The notes below the pieces were generated by a model. The model was not told the DNA's origin. It was given only the letters and a program-made list of their open reading frames with translations, and searched no databases. Shown one piece after another: positions 55,527 to 63,805 of a DNA stretch of 64,000 nt. Position 1 is the stretch's first letter; every line of letters begins with the position of its first letter. The stretch is from CAVSJJ01 sp963771015 (GTDB lineage: Bacteria; Actinomycetota; Actinomycetes; Actinomycetales; Dermatophilaceae). The stretch is from assembly GCA_963771015.1 (NCBI GenBank), contig CAVYRN010000009.1, positions 372,001-436,000 of the forward strand, given 5' to 3'. The position numbers and the translations under genes were made by a program.

Positions 55527-55529
55527 GCG

Positions 55530-57080
55530 ATGACGACCCAGACCGGCGCCGAGGCGCTCATGGACTACGACGAGGCCCTCACGGCATACGACCCCGTCAT
55601 GGGACTCGAGGTCCACGTCGAGCTCAACACGGCGACGAAGATGTTCTGCGGCTGTGCGACGGCCTTCGGCGCCGAGCCGAACACCCAGGTCTGCCCGGTG
55701 TGTCTCGGGCTGCCGGGCGCGCTGCCTGTCGTCAACGAGATGGGCGTCGAGTCGGCGATCCGGATCGGCCTCGCCCTCAACTGCGAGGTCGCGCGGTGGT
55801 GCCGGTTCGCCCGGAAGAACTACTTCTACCCGGACATGCCGAAGAACTTCCAGACCTCGCAGTACGACGAGCCGCTGTCCTTCAACGGCTGGCTCGACGT
55901 CGACCTCGAGGACGGGAGCACCTTCCGGGTCGAGATCGAGCGCGCCCACATGGAGGAGGACACCGGCAAGTCCCTCCATGTCGGCGGGGCGACCGGCCGC
56001 ATCCACGGCGCCACGCACAGCCTCGTCGACTACAACCGGGCCGGCATCCCGCTCATCGAGATCGTCACCAAGCCGATCACCGGCGCGGGCGAGCGTGCGC
56101 CGGAGGTGGCCAAGGCCTACGTCGCCACGCTGCGGGACCTGGTCAAGGCGCTGGGCGTCTCCGACGTCAAGATGGAGCAGGGCTCGATGCGGTGCGACGT
56201 CAACCTCTCGCTGCGTCCCCGGGTCGCGGCCGGCGAGGACCAGAACGCCGTCCCGCTCGGCATCCGCTCCGAGACCAAGAACGTCAACTCGCTCCGTTCA
56301 GTCGAGCGGGCCGTCCGCTACGAGGTCTGCCGGCACGCGGCGATCCTGTCCGCCGGCGGGTCGATCGTCCAGGAGACCCGGCACTGGCACGAGGACACCG
56401 GCATCACGACGAGCGGCCGGGAGAAGTCCGACGCCGAGGACTACCGGTACTTCCCCGAGCCCGACCTGGTCCCCGTCGCCCCGTCACGGGAGAGGGTCGA
56501 GGCGCTGCGAGCCACCCTGCCCGAGCCGCCGGCCCAGCGTCGCCGACGGTTGCAGGCCGACTGGGGGTTCAGCGACCTCGAGATGCGCGACGTCCTCAAC
56601 GCCGGGCTCGTCGAGCTCATCGAGGAGACGGTCGACGCCGGCGCCAGCCCGGCCGGGGCCCGCAAGTGGTGGTCCGGCGAGATCGCCCGGCGCGCCAACG
56701 AGGCCGGTGCCGACGTCGTCCCGTATGCCGCATCCCTCGGGGTCACGCCGGCGCACGTCGTCGAGCTGGAGTCGCTGGTCACCGGCGGTCGGCTCAACGA
56801 CGCCATGGCCCGCCGGGTCTGGGACGGCGTCCTGGACGGTGACGGCACCCCGACGGCCGTCGCCGACGCCCGCGGGCTCGAGCTCGTCCAGGACGACTCG
56901 GCCCTCGAGGGCGCCGTGGACGATGTCATCGCCGCCAACCCCGACATCGCCGACAAGATCCGCGACGGCAAGGTCCAGGCGGCCGGTGCCCTGATCGGCC
57001 AGGTCATGAAGGCGATGAAGGGTCAGGCCGACGCCGCGAAGGTCCGTGAGCTCGTGCTCGGCAAGCTCGGCCAGGGCTGA
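55530..57080 (+). CDS. gatB: Asp-tRNA(Asn)/Glu-tRNA(Gln) amidotransferase subunit B
   Basis: The 516-residue subunit binds the mischarged tRNA and phosphorylates the side chain before amidation. It has YDPVMGLEVHVELNTATKMFCGC, VCPVCLGLPGALPVVN and KNYFYPDMPKNFQTSQYD in the cradle domain, with Cys residues of the zinc site, and a C-terminal YqeY-like tail (NPDIADKIRDGKVQAAGALIGQVMKAMKG). Translation is probably coupled to gatA. Last gene of the operon. Confidence 0.97.
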   Translation: MTTQTGAEALMDYDEALTAYDPVMGLEVHVELNTATKMFCGCATAFGAEPNTQVCPVCLGLPGALPVVNEMGVESAIRIGLALNCEVARWCRFARKNYFYPDMPKNFQTSQYDEPLSFNGWLDVDLEDGSTFRVEIERAHMEEDTGKSLHVGGATGRIHGATHSLVDYNRAGIPLIEIVTKPITGAGERAPEVAKAYVATLRDLVKALGVSDVKMEQGSMRCDVNLSLRPRVAAGEDQNAVPLGIRSETKNVNSLRSVERAVRYEVCRHAAILSAGGSIVQETRHWHEDTGITTSGREKSDAEDYRYFPEPDLVPVAPSRERVEALRATLPEPPAQRRRRLQADWGFSDLEMRDVLNAGLVELIEETVDAGASPAGARKWWSGEIARRANEAGADVVPYAASLGVTPAHVVELESLVTGGRLNDAMARRVWDGVLDGDGTPTAVADARGLELVQDDSALEGAVDDVIAANPDIADKIRDGKVQAAGALIGQVMKAMKGQADAAKVRELVLGKLGQG

Positions 57081-57138
57081 CCGGACACCGGGCGCAGGCC
57101 CGTTTGCCAGACGGTGTCGGCCATCTCACATCGTCGTC

Positions 57139-57205
57139 GTTCCGTGGGACGGAACCCCCGGTTGCGGGTTGCCCGGGGTCGTCCACTAATCTGGAACTGA
57201 TCCAG
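57139..57205 (+). promoter_or_regulatory. Control region of ahpCF with two inverted repeats
   Basis: GTTCCGT-GGG-ACGGAAC (57139-57155) and CTGGA-ACTGA-TCCAG (57191-57205) are perfect inverted repeats. The second overlaps the end of the likely -10 TAATCT (57187-57192); TTGCGG at 57162 is a weak -35 with 19-base spacing. Peroxide-responsive control would be expected, but no OxyR or PerR gene lies beside ahpCF here. The transcript would have a leader of about 100 bases. Confidence 0.45.
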
Positions 57206-57303
57206 GGAGGGCGCGCATCCCGGCCGCCCCCGGTTCGCCCAGGCACCGTTGCCACGACCATCCGCGCGCGCCTGCGCGCCCCTACCAGGAGGAGCCGTAC
57301 CCC

Positions 57304-57867
57304 TTGTCCCTCATCAACTCGACGATCAAGCCGTTCCAGGCCACCGCCTTCCACAACGGCATCTTCCGCGACGTCACCAGCGACCAGGTCGCCGGGACGT
57401 GGGCCATCTTCTTCTTCTACCCGGCCGACTTCACCTTCGTCTGCCCGACCGAGCTCGGCGACCTCGCCGACAAGTACGACGAGCTCAAGGCCATGGGCGT
57501 CGAGGTCTACAGCGTCTCGACCGACACGCACTTCACCCACAAGGCCTGGCACGAGACCTCCGAGACGATCGGCAAGGTTCGCTACCCGATGCTCGGCGAC
57601 CCGACGCTGACGATCTCGCGCAACTTCGAGATCCTCCGCGAGGACGAGGGCCTGGCCAACCGGGGCACCTTCCTCGTCGACCCCTCCGGTGTCATCCAGT
57701 TCCTGGAGGTCACCGCCGAGGGCATCGGCCGCAACGCCACCGAGCTGGTGCGCAAGGTCAAGGCCGCCCAGTACGTCGCGGCCCACCCCGGTGAGGTCTG
57801 CCCGGCCAAGTGGGAAGAGGGGGAGGACACCCTCACGCCGTCGCTCGACCTCGTCGGCAAGATCTGA
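57304..57867 (+). CDS. ahpC: Alkyl hydroperoxide reductase peroxidase subunit AhpC
   Basis: The 187-residue typical 2-Cys peroxiredoxin reduces organic hydroperoxides, H2O2 and peroxynitrite. Peroxidatic Cys47 is in DFTFVCPTE, and resolving Cys166 in HPGEVCPAKWEEGE. It is the short AhpC type that pairs with AhpF (SLINSTIKPFQATAFHNG). The start codon is TTG, chosen because AGGAGGAG lies upstream and the conserved protein begins SLIN. The stop overlaps the ahpF ATG (TGATG). Confidence 0.97.
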   Translation: MSLINSTIKPFQATAFHNGIFRDVTSDQVAGTWAIFFFYPADFTFVCPTELGDLADKYDELKAMGVEVYSVSTDTHFTHKAWHETSETIGKVRYPMLGDPTLTISRNFEILREDEGLANRGTFLVDPSGVIQFLEVTAEGIGRNATELVRKVKAAQYVAAHPGEVCPAKWEEGEDTLTPSLDLVGKI

Positions 57868-59468
57868 TGCTCGACCCGGCGCTGCGTGACCAGCTCGCCG
57901 GCTACCTCACCAAGGTGAGCGAGCCGGTCGAGCTCGTCAGCTCTCTCGACGACTCGGCCAGGTCGGCCGAGCTCGCCGGGCTGCTCGACGAGATCGCCAG
58001 CCTGTCCGAGAGGGTGACGCACGTCCGTGGCGGCCAGGACGGGCGCCGGCCGTCCTTCGCCGTGCGACGCGTGGGGACCGACGTCGAGGTGCGGTTCGCC
58101 GGCATACCGCTCGGACACGAGCTCACCTCGCTCGTCCTCGCGCTCCTCCAGGTCGGCGGTCATCCGTCGACCGAGGACCCCGAGCTGCTCGACCGGGCCC
58201 GGGCCTTGCCGGGTGGGCGCCACGTCGAGACCTACGTGTCGCTGTCGTGCACGAAGTGCCCCGACGTCGTCCAGGCGTTCAACCTGCTCAGCATCCTCAA
58301 CCCCGGGATCACGCACACGACGATCGACGGGGCGCTGTTCCCCGACGAGGTCGAGGAGCGCGGCGTCCTGGCCGTGCCCATGGTGTTCGTCGACGGGGAG
58401 GTGTTCGCCTCCGGGCGGATGGACCTCGCGGAGATCGTCGCCAGGCTCGACACCGGCCACGGCGAGCGCGAGGCCGCCCGGCTGGCCGGGCTCGACGCCT
58501 TCGAGGTCCTCGTCGTCGGCGGCGGCCCGGCCGGCGCCGCGGCGGCCATCTACTCCGCGCGCAAGGGGATCCGGACCGGCATCGTCGCCGAGCGGTTCGG
58601 CGGCCAGCTCAACGACACGCTGACCATCGAGAACTACCCCTCGGTGGCGCACACCGAGGGCCCCCGGATGGCGGCCGACCTCGAGGCCCAGGTCCGTGGC
58701 TACGGCGTCGAGGTCGTCCTCGGTCAGACCGTCTCCCGGCTCGTCCCGGCGGCGCAAGCCGGGGGGCTCCACGAGGTCGAGCTGGCTGGTGGGTCCACGT
58801 TGCGCGCCAGGACGGTCGTCGTCGCCACCGGGGCACGCTGGCGCAGGCTCGGTGTTCCCGGCGAGGAGGACTACCTCACCAAGGGCGTGACCTTCTGCCC
58901 GCACTGCGACGGCCCGCTCTTCGCGGGCAGGCGCGTCGCCGTCGTCGGCGGTGGAAACTCCGGTGTCGAGGCCGCCATCGACCTGGCCGGAGTCGTCGGT
59001 CACGTCACCCTTGTCGAGTTCCTCGACGAGCTCCGGGCCGACGACGTGCTCCAGCGTGCGCTGAGGGCCCTGCCCAACGCCGACGTGCTCCTCGGCACGG
59101 CGACGACCGAGATCGTCGGCGACGGGGCCAAGGTCGTCGGGCTACGTCACGCGCCCCGCGAGGGAGGGGAGGCGATCCGGCTCGATGTGGACGGCGTCTT
59201 CGTCCAGATCGGGCTGCTGCCGAGCACCGAGTGCGTCGACGGAGTGCTCGCGATGAACGACCGAGGCGAGATCGTCGTCGACGACAGGTGCGCGACCTCG
59301 GTGCCCGGCGTGTTCGCAGCCGGGGACTGTACGACGACCCCCTACAAGCAGATCGCCGTCGCCGCCGGTACCGGTGCGACGGCGGCACTGGCCGCCTTCG
59401 ACTACCTCATCCGGACCGGCGCGCCCAGCGCCGAGGACGGCGTGGCCGAGGTCGTCGCGGCCGGCTGA
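57867..59468 (+). CDS. ahpF: Alkyl hydroperoxide reductase subunit F
   Basis: The 533-residue flavoprotein passes electrons from NADH to AhpC. The N-terminal tandem thioredoxin-like domain has Cys128-Cys131 (LSCTKCPDVVQAFN). The thioredoxin-reductase-like part has FAD motif GGGPAG at 218-223, the redox pair Cys344-Cys347 (TFCPHCDGP), NAD motif GGGNSGVEAA near 360 and a closing FAAGDCTTTPYKQ. The frame is open further upstream, but the ATG overlapping the ahpC stop is the natural start. This enterobacterial-type AhpCF pair differs from the AhpC-AhpD of mycobacteria. Confidence 0.97.
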   Translation: MLDPALRDQLAGYLTKVSEPVELVSSLDDSARSAELAGLLDEIASLSERVTHVRGGQDGRRPSFAVRRVGTDVEVRFAGIPLGHELTSLVLALLQVGGHPSTEDPELLDRARALPGGRHVETYVSLSCTKCPDVVQAFNLLSILNPGITHTTIDGALFPDEVEERGVLAVPMVFVDGEVFASGRMDLAEIVARLDTGHGEREAARLAGLDAFEVLVVGGGPAGAAAAIYSARKGIRTGIVAERFGGQLNDTLTIENYPSVAHTEGPRMAADLEAQVRGYGVEVVLGQTVSRLVPAAQAGGLHEVELAGGSTLRARTVVVATGARWRRLGVPGEEDYLTKGVTFCPHCDGPLFAGRRVAVVGGGNSGVEAAIDLAGVVGHVTLVEFLDELRADDVLQRALRALPNADVLLGTATTEIVGDGAKVVGLRHAPREGGEAIRLDVDGVFVQIGLLPSTECVDGVLAMNDRGEIVVDDRCATSVPGVFAAGDCTTTPYKQIAVAAGTGATAALAAFDYLIRTGAPSAEDGVAEVVAAG

Positions 59469-59563
59469 GCGGGCTGCGGCGTCAAGAAGTCGCCTCTGGG
59501 GTGGGTTCTTGGCGGGGGAGGGGAGAGGTGGCCTTCCACGATCGCTGTCTAGGGTGGTCTCCC

Positions 59564-60496
59564 ATGATCGTCGTCTCCTTCCCCGACTCCGCGTGGCGCG
59601 ACGGCGTCGGGCCCGTGGACGGCATCCGTCCCGTCGTCTGGGATCCCCGTGAACCCGCTCCCGACGTCCCCATCGAGGTCGTCATCGCCCCCTACCTCAG
59701 GCCCCCCGGCGAGCTCGCCGCTGTGGCCGGTCTTCCGTCGGTGCGCCTCGTCCAGCTGCTCACCGCGGGGTACGACGGGGCCCTCGACGCGGTCCCCGAA
59801 GGCGTCGCCGTCGCGAATGCCGCGGGCGTCCACGACGCCTCGACGGCCGAGCTCGCCGTCGGGCTCGCGCTGGCCGCGCTGCGCGGCATACCCGAGGCGG
59901 TGCGCTCGGCCGAGCACGGGGAGTGGCTGCCTCTCGAGGGACGACGGTCGTTGGCCGACCGGCGGGTCCTCGTCCTCGGGTACGGCTCGGTCGGCCGCGC
60001 GATCGCCCGTCGGCTGCAGCCCTTCGAGGTGAGCCTCTGCGCGGTCGCCAGCCGGGCGCGCGCGGGCGATGATGTCGTCGAGGTCGTCCACGGGGTCGAC
60101 GAGCTCCTCGCGCTCCTGCCGCGACAGGACCTCGTCATCGTCTCGGTCCCGCTCACCGAGGCGACCCGGGCCCTCGTCGACGAGGAGTTCCTTGCCGCGC
60201 TGCCGGACGGCTCGGTCATCGTCAACGTCGCGCGGGGCCAGGTCGCCGACACCGCGGCCGTTCTCCGGCACGCCGGGCGGCTGACCTTCGCCCTCGACGT
60301 GACCGACCCCGAGCCGCTCCCGACCGACCATCCGCTGTGGTCCAGGCCCGGGGTGCTCATCACGCCACACGTGGGCGGTGCCACGAGCGCGTTCCGTCCA
60401 CGAGCGGTGGCGCTGCTCCGCGACCAGCTCGCCCGGCTGGGCTCGGGCCGTCCGCCCCGCCACCTCGTGCGCCACGCCACCTACCGACCAGGCTGA
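59564..60496 (+). CDS. D-isomer-specific 2-hydroxyacid dehydrogenase family protein
   Basis: The 310-residue NAD(P)-dependent enzyme has Rossmann motif VLGYGSVGRAIARRL, catalytic Arg in VNVARGQVAD, Glu in VTDPEPLPTDHPLW and His in ITPHVGGAT. It reduces a 2-oxoacid to the D-2-hydroxyacid. The N-terminal half is short and diverged, so the substrate (for example glyoxylate, hydroxypyruvate or another) cannot be named. TAGGGT eight bases before the ATG marks a leaderless transcript. Stands alone between ahpF and sixA. Confidence 0.92.
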   Translation: MIVVSFPDSAWRDGVGPVDGIRPVVWDPREPAPDVPIEVVIAPYLRPPGELAAVAGLPSVRLVQLLTAGYDGALDAVPEGVAVANAAGVHDASTAELAVGLALAALRGIPEAVRSAEHGEWLPLEGRRSLADRRVLVLGYGSVGRAIARRLQPFEVSLCAVASRARAGDDVVEVVHGVDELLALLPRQDLVIVSVPLTEATRALVDEEFLAALPDGSVIVNVARGQVADTAAVLRHAGRLTFALDVTDPEPLPTDHPLWSRPGVLITPHVGGATSAFRPRAVALLRDQLARLGSGRPPRHLVRHATYRPG

Positions 60497-60528
60497 CAAC
60501 CACACCGACGGGGGAGCAAGATCAACGC

Positions 60529-61053
60529 ATGACAACCGCAGCAGAGGACCGCATGCTCGTGCTCCTCCGGCACGCCAAGGCCGAGCGCGGGGGCTACGAC
60601 AACGACCACGACCGGGAGCTCACCGACCGAGGTCGTCGCGATGCCGTCGAGGCCGGCAGATGGCTGCGCGAGCACGCGATCGGCCTTGACCAGGTGTTCT
60701 GCTCGACCTCGACCCGGACCCAGCAGACCGCCGAGCAGCTGTGGGAGGCGGGGGTCCCCGAGACCGAGGTCCACTACGACCACCGGATCTACCTGGCCTC
60801 GACGGAGTCCCTGCTGACCGTCCTGCACGGGGCCGATCCCGAGGCGGCGGTCGTCATGATCGTCGGGCACGCTCCGAGCATCCCGGCGCTCGCCTCGGCC
60901 CTCGCCGACGGTGAGGGCAGCCTGGCGGCCCACCAGCTCATGTCCGAGGGCTTCCCGACCTGTGCCCTCGCCGTCCTGAGGTACTCGGGGCACTGGAGCG
61001 CCATCGCCGAGAGCACGGCCGTCCTCGACCGGTTCCACGTCGCCCGCGGGTGA
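60529..61053 (+). CDS. SixA-type phosphohistidine phosphatase (histidine phosphatase superfamily)
   Basis: The 174-residue protein has the phosphate pocket VLLRHAKAE (Arg14, His15), DRELTDRGRRDA and the second His in MIVGHAPSIP. SixA enzymes remove phosphate from His residues of phosphotransfer proteins such as the PTS component Npr or Hpt domains; actinobacterial targets are not defined. GGGGAG lies nine bases before the ATG, supporting it over a Met eight codons later. Confidence 0.88.
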   Translation: MTTAAEDRMLVLLRHAKAERGGYDNDHDRELTDRGRRDAVEAGRWLREHAIGLDQVFCSTSTRTQQTAEQLWEAGVPETEVHYDHRIYLASTESLLTVLHGADPEAAVVMIVGHAPSIPALASALADGEGSLAAHQLMSEGFPTCALAVLRYSGHWSAIAESTAVLDRFHVARG

Positions 61054-61086
61054 CCGCCGCAGCTCCGCACTCCGGCGGCGTTCGCC

Positions 61087-61121
61087 GAGCCAGGTCTTGT
61101 CCCAACCGCACCACCTGGCTC
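61087..61121. promoter_or_regulatory. Inverted repeat upstream of the ABC transporter operon
   Basis: GAGCCAGGT and its exact complement ACCTGGCTC are separated by 17 bases, between sixA and the ABC genes. It can be the sixA terminator or an operator, since it ends 13 bases before the TAGACT -10 (61134-61139). Confidence 0.45.
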
Positions 61122-61146
61122 ACCAGTCCGACCTAGACTCACGGCC

Positions 61147-61947
61147 ATGACGCTCGGACCGACACCGGCGCCGGGCGCCTCCCCGGGTGCGGCCGGTGCG
61201 GCCTTCGAGTGCGACCACCTCGTCAAGGCGTTCCATGGCCGCGAGGTCGTCCATGCGCTCAACCTCTCGGTCCCGCGGGGCTCGCTCTTCGGGCTCGTCG
61301 GCCCGAACGGCGCCGGCAAGACGACGACGCTGTCGATGGCGACGGGACTGCTGCGTCCCGACGCGGGGACGGCCCGGATCCTCGGGACCGATGTCTGGGC
61401 CGACCCGCCGGCCGCCAAGGCCCTGATGGGCATCGCGCCGGACGGGATGCGGCTGTTCGAGCAGCTCTCCGGCCGCGAGCTCCTCGAGTACGTCGGTGCG
61501 TTGCGTCGGATGCCCAGGGCGACGGTGGCGCAGCGGGCCGAGGAGCTCCTCGACATCCTCGGGCTCGCGGCCGATGCGAACGTCGTCGTCGCGGACTACT
61601 CGGCCGGCATGGTGAAGAAGGTGGCGCTGGCGACCGCCCTCATCCACGCGCCCCGCGTCCTCGTCCTCGACGAGCCGTTCGAGGCCGTCGACCCGGTCTC
61701 GGGCCAGACCATTCGGACGATTCTGCGTCGCTTCGTCGAGGGTGGCGGGACGGTCATCATGTCGAGCCATGTCATGGAGCTCGTGGAGGGCCTGTGCGAC
61801 CGGGTCGCCGTCATCGTCGACGGCCAGGTCCGTGCGTCGGGCACCGTCGGGGAGCTGCGAGCCGGCAAGACCCTGCACGACCGGTTCCTCGAGCTGGTCG
61901 GTGCGGGTGATGCCGGGCAGGGCGGGCTGACGTGGTTGGGCTCCTAG
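61147..61947 (+). CDS. ABC transporter ATP-binding protein
   Basis: The 266-residue ATPase has Walker A GPNGAGKT (52-59), a Q-loop-type region GIAPDGMRLFEQLSG, a degenerate signature YSAGMVKKVALA in place of LSGGQ, and Walker B VLVLDEPFEAVDP. The SAGM signature is typical of the export-type ABC-2 subfamily. The ATG follows TAGACT by seven bases. The end overlaps the permease gene by 16 bases, so the two make one transporter. Confidence 0.95.
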   Translation: MTLGPTPAPGASPGAAGAAFECDHLVKAFHGREVVHALNLSVPRGSLFGLVGPNGAGKTTTLSMATGLLRPDAGTARILGTDVWADPPAAKALMGIAPDGMRLFEQLSGRELLEYVGALRRMPRATVAQRAEELLDILGLAADANVVVADYSAGMVKKVALATALIHAPRVLVLDEPFEAVDPVSGQTIRTILRRFVEGGGTVIMSSHVMELVEGLCDRVAVIVDGQVRASGTVGELRAGKTLHDRFLELVGAGDAGQGGLTWLGS

Positions 61948-63503
61948 TCCGGCTGCGGCTCACCCTGTGGCGTCACGGCCTGCGGCACAGCCCACCACAG
62001 ATCGTCTCGACCATCGTCGGTGTCGTGGCCACGCTGATCGGCTGGGCGGTGTTCGTGCCGACCCTCATCCTCATGGCGGGCCAGCCACCGCGGGTCACGT
62101 CGGCGACCGTGCCGCTCTTCGCCACCCTCACCCTGCTCTGGCCGGTGCTGTCCATCATCGCCGCCGGCGTCGACCAGACCCTCGACCCGGCTCGGTTCGC
62201 CGTCCTGCCGGTCCCTGCTCGGGTGCTCGTCCCCGGGCTCTTCGCCGCAGCGTTCGTCGGCATCCCGGCGGTCTTCACCGTCGGCCTCGCCGTCGGCCAG
62301 GTGGCGGCCTGGTCCTCCCGCCTCGCCGCCCTGCCCGGAGCGCTGGTCGGGGCCGTCCTGGGGGTCTCGACCTGCATCCTGCTCTCACGGGTGCTGACGA
62401 CCGGACTGGCTCGGGTCATGACGTCACGGCGCGGCCGCGAGATCGGAGCGGTCGTCATCTCGTTCATCACCCTCGCGCCGCTGGGGTTCAACCTCCTCAT
62501 CGGCCGCGGGGCCACTCGGTTCGGTACCTCGCCCCTGGACGCCGGCGGCATGGCCGAGGTGGCCGGGTGGACCCCCGTCGGCTGGGCGTGGGCGCTGCCG
62601 GACGACCTCGCTCGGCGACGGTGGGGGAGCGCGGCGGTCCATCTCGTGCTGGCGGTCCTCCTCGTGGCGCTCCTGTGGTGGCTGTGGGTGAGGCTCCTCG
62701 CCCGGGTGCTCACCTCGCCCCTCGTGGCCGGTGGGGGCCAGCGGATCGGTACCGGACGGCTGCTGCCGCGCCTGCTCGGGACCAGCCCGGCGGCGGCCAT
62801 CGCCACCCGCCGCATCCGAGCGTGGCGCCGCGACAGCCGTCTGGTCAGCATCGGGATGCGGACGATGATCCTGCCCATCGTCCTCATCGCCCAGGGCCTG
62901 CTCGTGCCGGACGCACACACCCTCGCCCCCATGGGAGCGGTCATCCTCGCCATGTTCTCCGGCCTCACCCTGATGAACGACCTCGCATTCGACGGCCCAC
63001 CCTGGTGGGTCCACCTCGCCGCCGGGGTCCCCGGCCGCGACGACCGGCTGGGCCGGGTCATCGCCTCCACCGCCGTGTTCGGCCCGATCACCCTCGGGAC
63101 GTTCGCCGTGGCCGTCGCCCTCGGGCTCGTCGACCACCCGGTGGCCTGGCTCGCCGTCGTCGTCGCCGGGCTGCTGTCGAGCATGGGCATCGCCACGCTC
63201 GTCGGCGCGTACCTCCCGGGTACCGCGCCGCGCACCGGCGGCAACCCCTTCGCCGCCCAGTCCGGCGCGGCGGCCCAGGGCTGCGTCACGGCTCTCATCT
63301 CGTTCGTGGCCCCGGCGGTCCTGCTCATCCCCGTCATCGTCGCCGCGCTGCTGCTCTCCGGTTCCCGGTGGGCGTGGGCCGCCGTCGGCGGAGGGGCCGC
63401 CTGGGGCCTGGCGCTCCTGGCGGCAGGGGTCATCGGCGGCGGCCGGCGGCTCGATGCCAAGGGCCCGGAGATGCTCGGTCTGCTCGCCCGGGCCCAGATG
63501 TAG
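61932..63503 (+). CDS. ABC transporter permease (large ABC-2-like type)
   Basis: The 523-residue membrane protein has about 12 hydrophobic segments, for example VSTIVGVVATLIGWAVFVPT, GLFAAAFVGIPAVFTVGLAV, HLVLAVLLVALLWWLWVRLL and WAAVGGGAAWGLALLAAGVI. It is partnered with the preceding ATPase. Start GTG lies inside the ATPase gene, consistent with coupling. Substrate is unknown; such pairs often export lipids, peptides or drugs. Confidence 0.9.
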   Translation: MVGLLVRLRLTLWRHGLRHSPPQIVSTIVGVVATLIGWAVFVPTLILMAGQPPRVTSATVPLFATLTLLWPVLSIIAAGVDQTLDPARFAVLPVPARVLVPGLFAAAFVGIPAVFTVGLAVGQVAAWSSRLAALPGALVGAVLGVSTCILLSRVLTTGLARVMTSRRGREIGAVVISFITLAPLGFNLLIGRGATRFGTSPLDAGGMAEVAGWTPVGWAWALPDDLARRRWGSAAVHLVLAVLLVALLWWLWVRLLARVLTSPLVAGGGQRIGTGRLLPRLLGTSPAAAIATRRIRAWRRDSRLVSIGMRTMILPIVLIAQGLLVPDAHTLAPMGAVILAMFSGLTLMNDLAFDGPPWWVHLAAGVPGRDDRLGRVIASTAVFGPITLGTFAVAVALGLVDHPVAWLAVVVAGLLSSMGIATLVGAYLPGTAPRTGGNPFAAQSGAAAQGCVTALISFVAPAVLLIPVIVAALLLSGSRWAWAAVGGGAAWGLALLAAGVIGGGRRLDAKGPEMLGLLARAQM

Positions 63504-63590
63504 CCGGTCGCGGGGGCGGCGAAGTCCCGGATGCTGGGATCACGGGTCTCAGTGATTGACACGCTCCGTCGCGAGCGGGAGAGTTCTCCC
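63504..63590 (+). promoter_or_regulatory. Promoter of the ilvB leader
   Basis: TTGACA (63556-63561) is a consensus -35, followed after 17 bases by GAGAGT (63579-63584) as a -10 with one poor base. The leader-peptide GTG lies six bases after the -10, so the transcript is probably leaderless. This promoter would serve ilvB and any genes that follow it. Confidence 0.55.
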
Positions 63591-63629
63591 GTGGCCCGAG
63601 TCCTCGTACTTCCGCAGCGCGCCGGCTGA
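63591..63629 (+). CDS. Branched-chain amino acid leader peptide
   Basis: The 12-codon frame encodes MARVLVLPQRAG. Four consecutive codons read Val-Leu-Val-Leu, the amino acids whose synthesis starts at IlvB, so ribosome speed here reports on their supply. It precedes a 10-bp hairpin and a terminator-like hairpin with a T7 run. Leader peptides of this kind are known from the ilvBNC attenuator of Corynebacterium glutamicum. It is too short to be found by ordinary gene calling. Confidence 0.75.
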   Translation: MARVLVLPQRAG

Positions 63630-63696
63630 GCGAACGTCAGTCCGCCGAGCGCGCTCCCTCCAACGTCCCTCACCATCGGGACAGGGGGGTTTTTTT
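63617..63696 (+). terminator. ilvB transcription attenuator
   Basis: Hairpin 1 pairs GCGCGCCGGC (63617-63626) with GCCGAGCGCGC (63644-63654), one base bulged, and starts within the leader-peptide codons. The terminator pairs GTCCC/GGGAC and CCCTCC/GGGGGG (63656-63689) with an internal loop, followed by seven T (63690-63696), the only such T-run I noticed in the window. Ribosome stalling at Val/Leu codons would disturb hairpin 1. The antiterminator pairing itself is not resolved by eye. Confidence 0.7.
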
Positions 63697-63805
63697 GTGG
63701 GCCGACCCGGCCGGACCACGCCCGTCGCTGGCTCCACGAGACCCCCGCGGAGCCCAGGGGCGACAATGCAGGAACCAGTAGTGACACCCAGGAAGCGGTG
63801 ACGAC

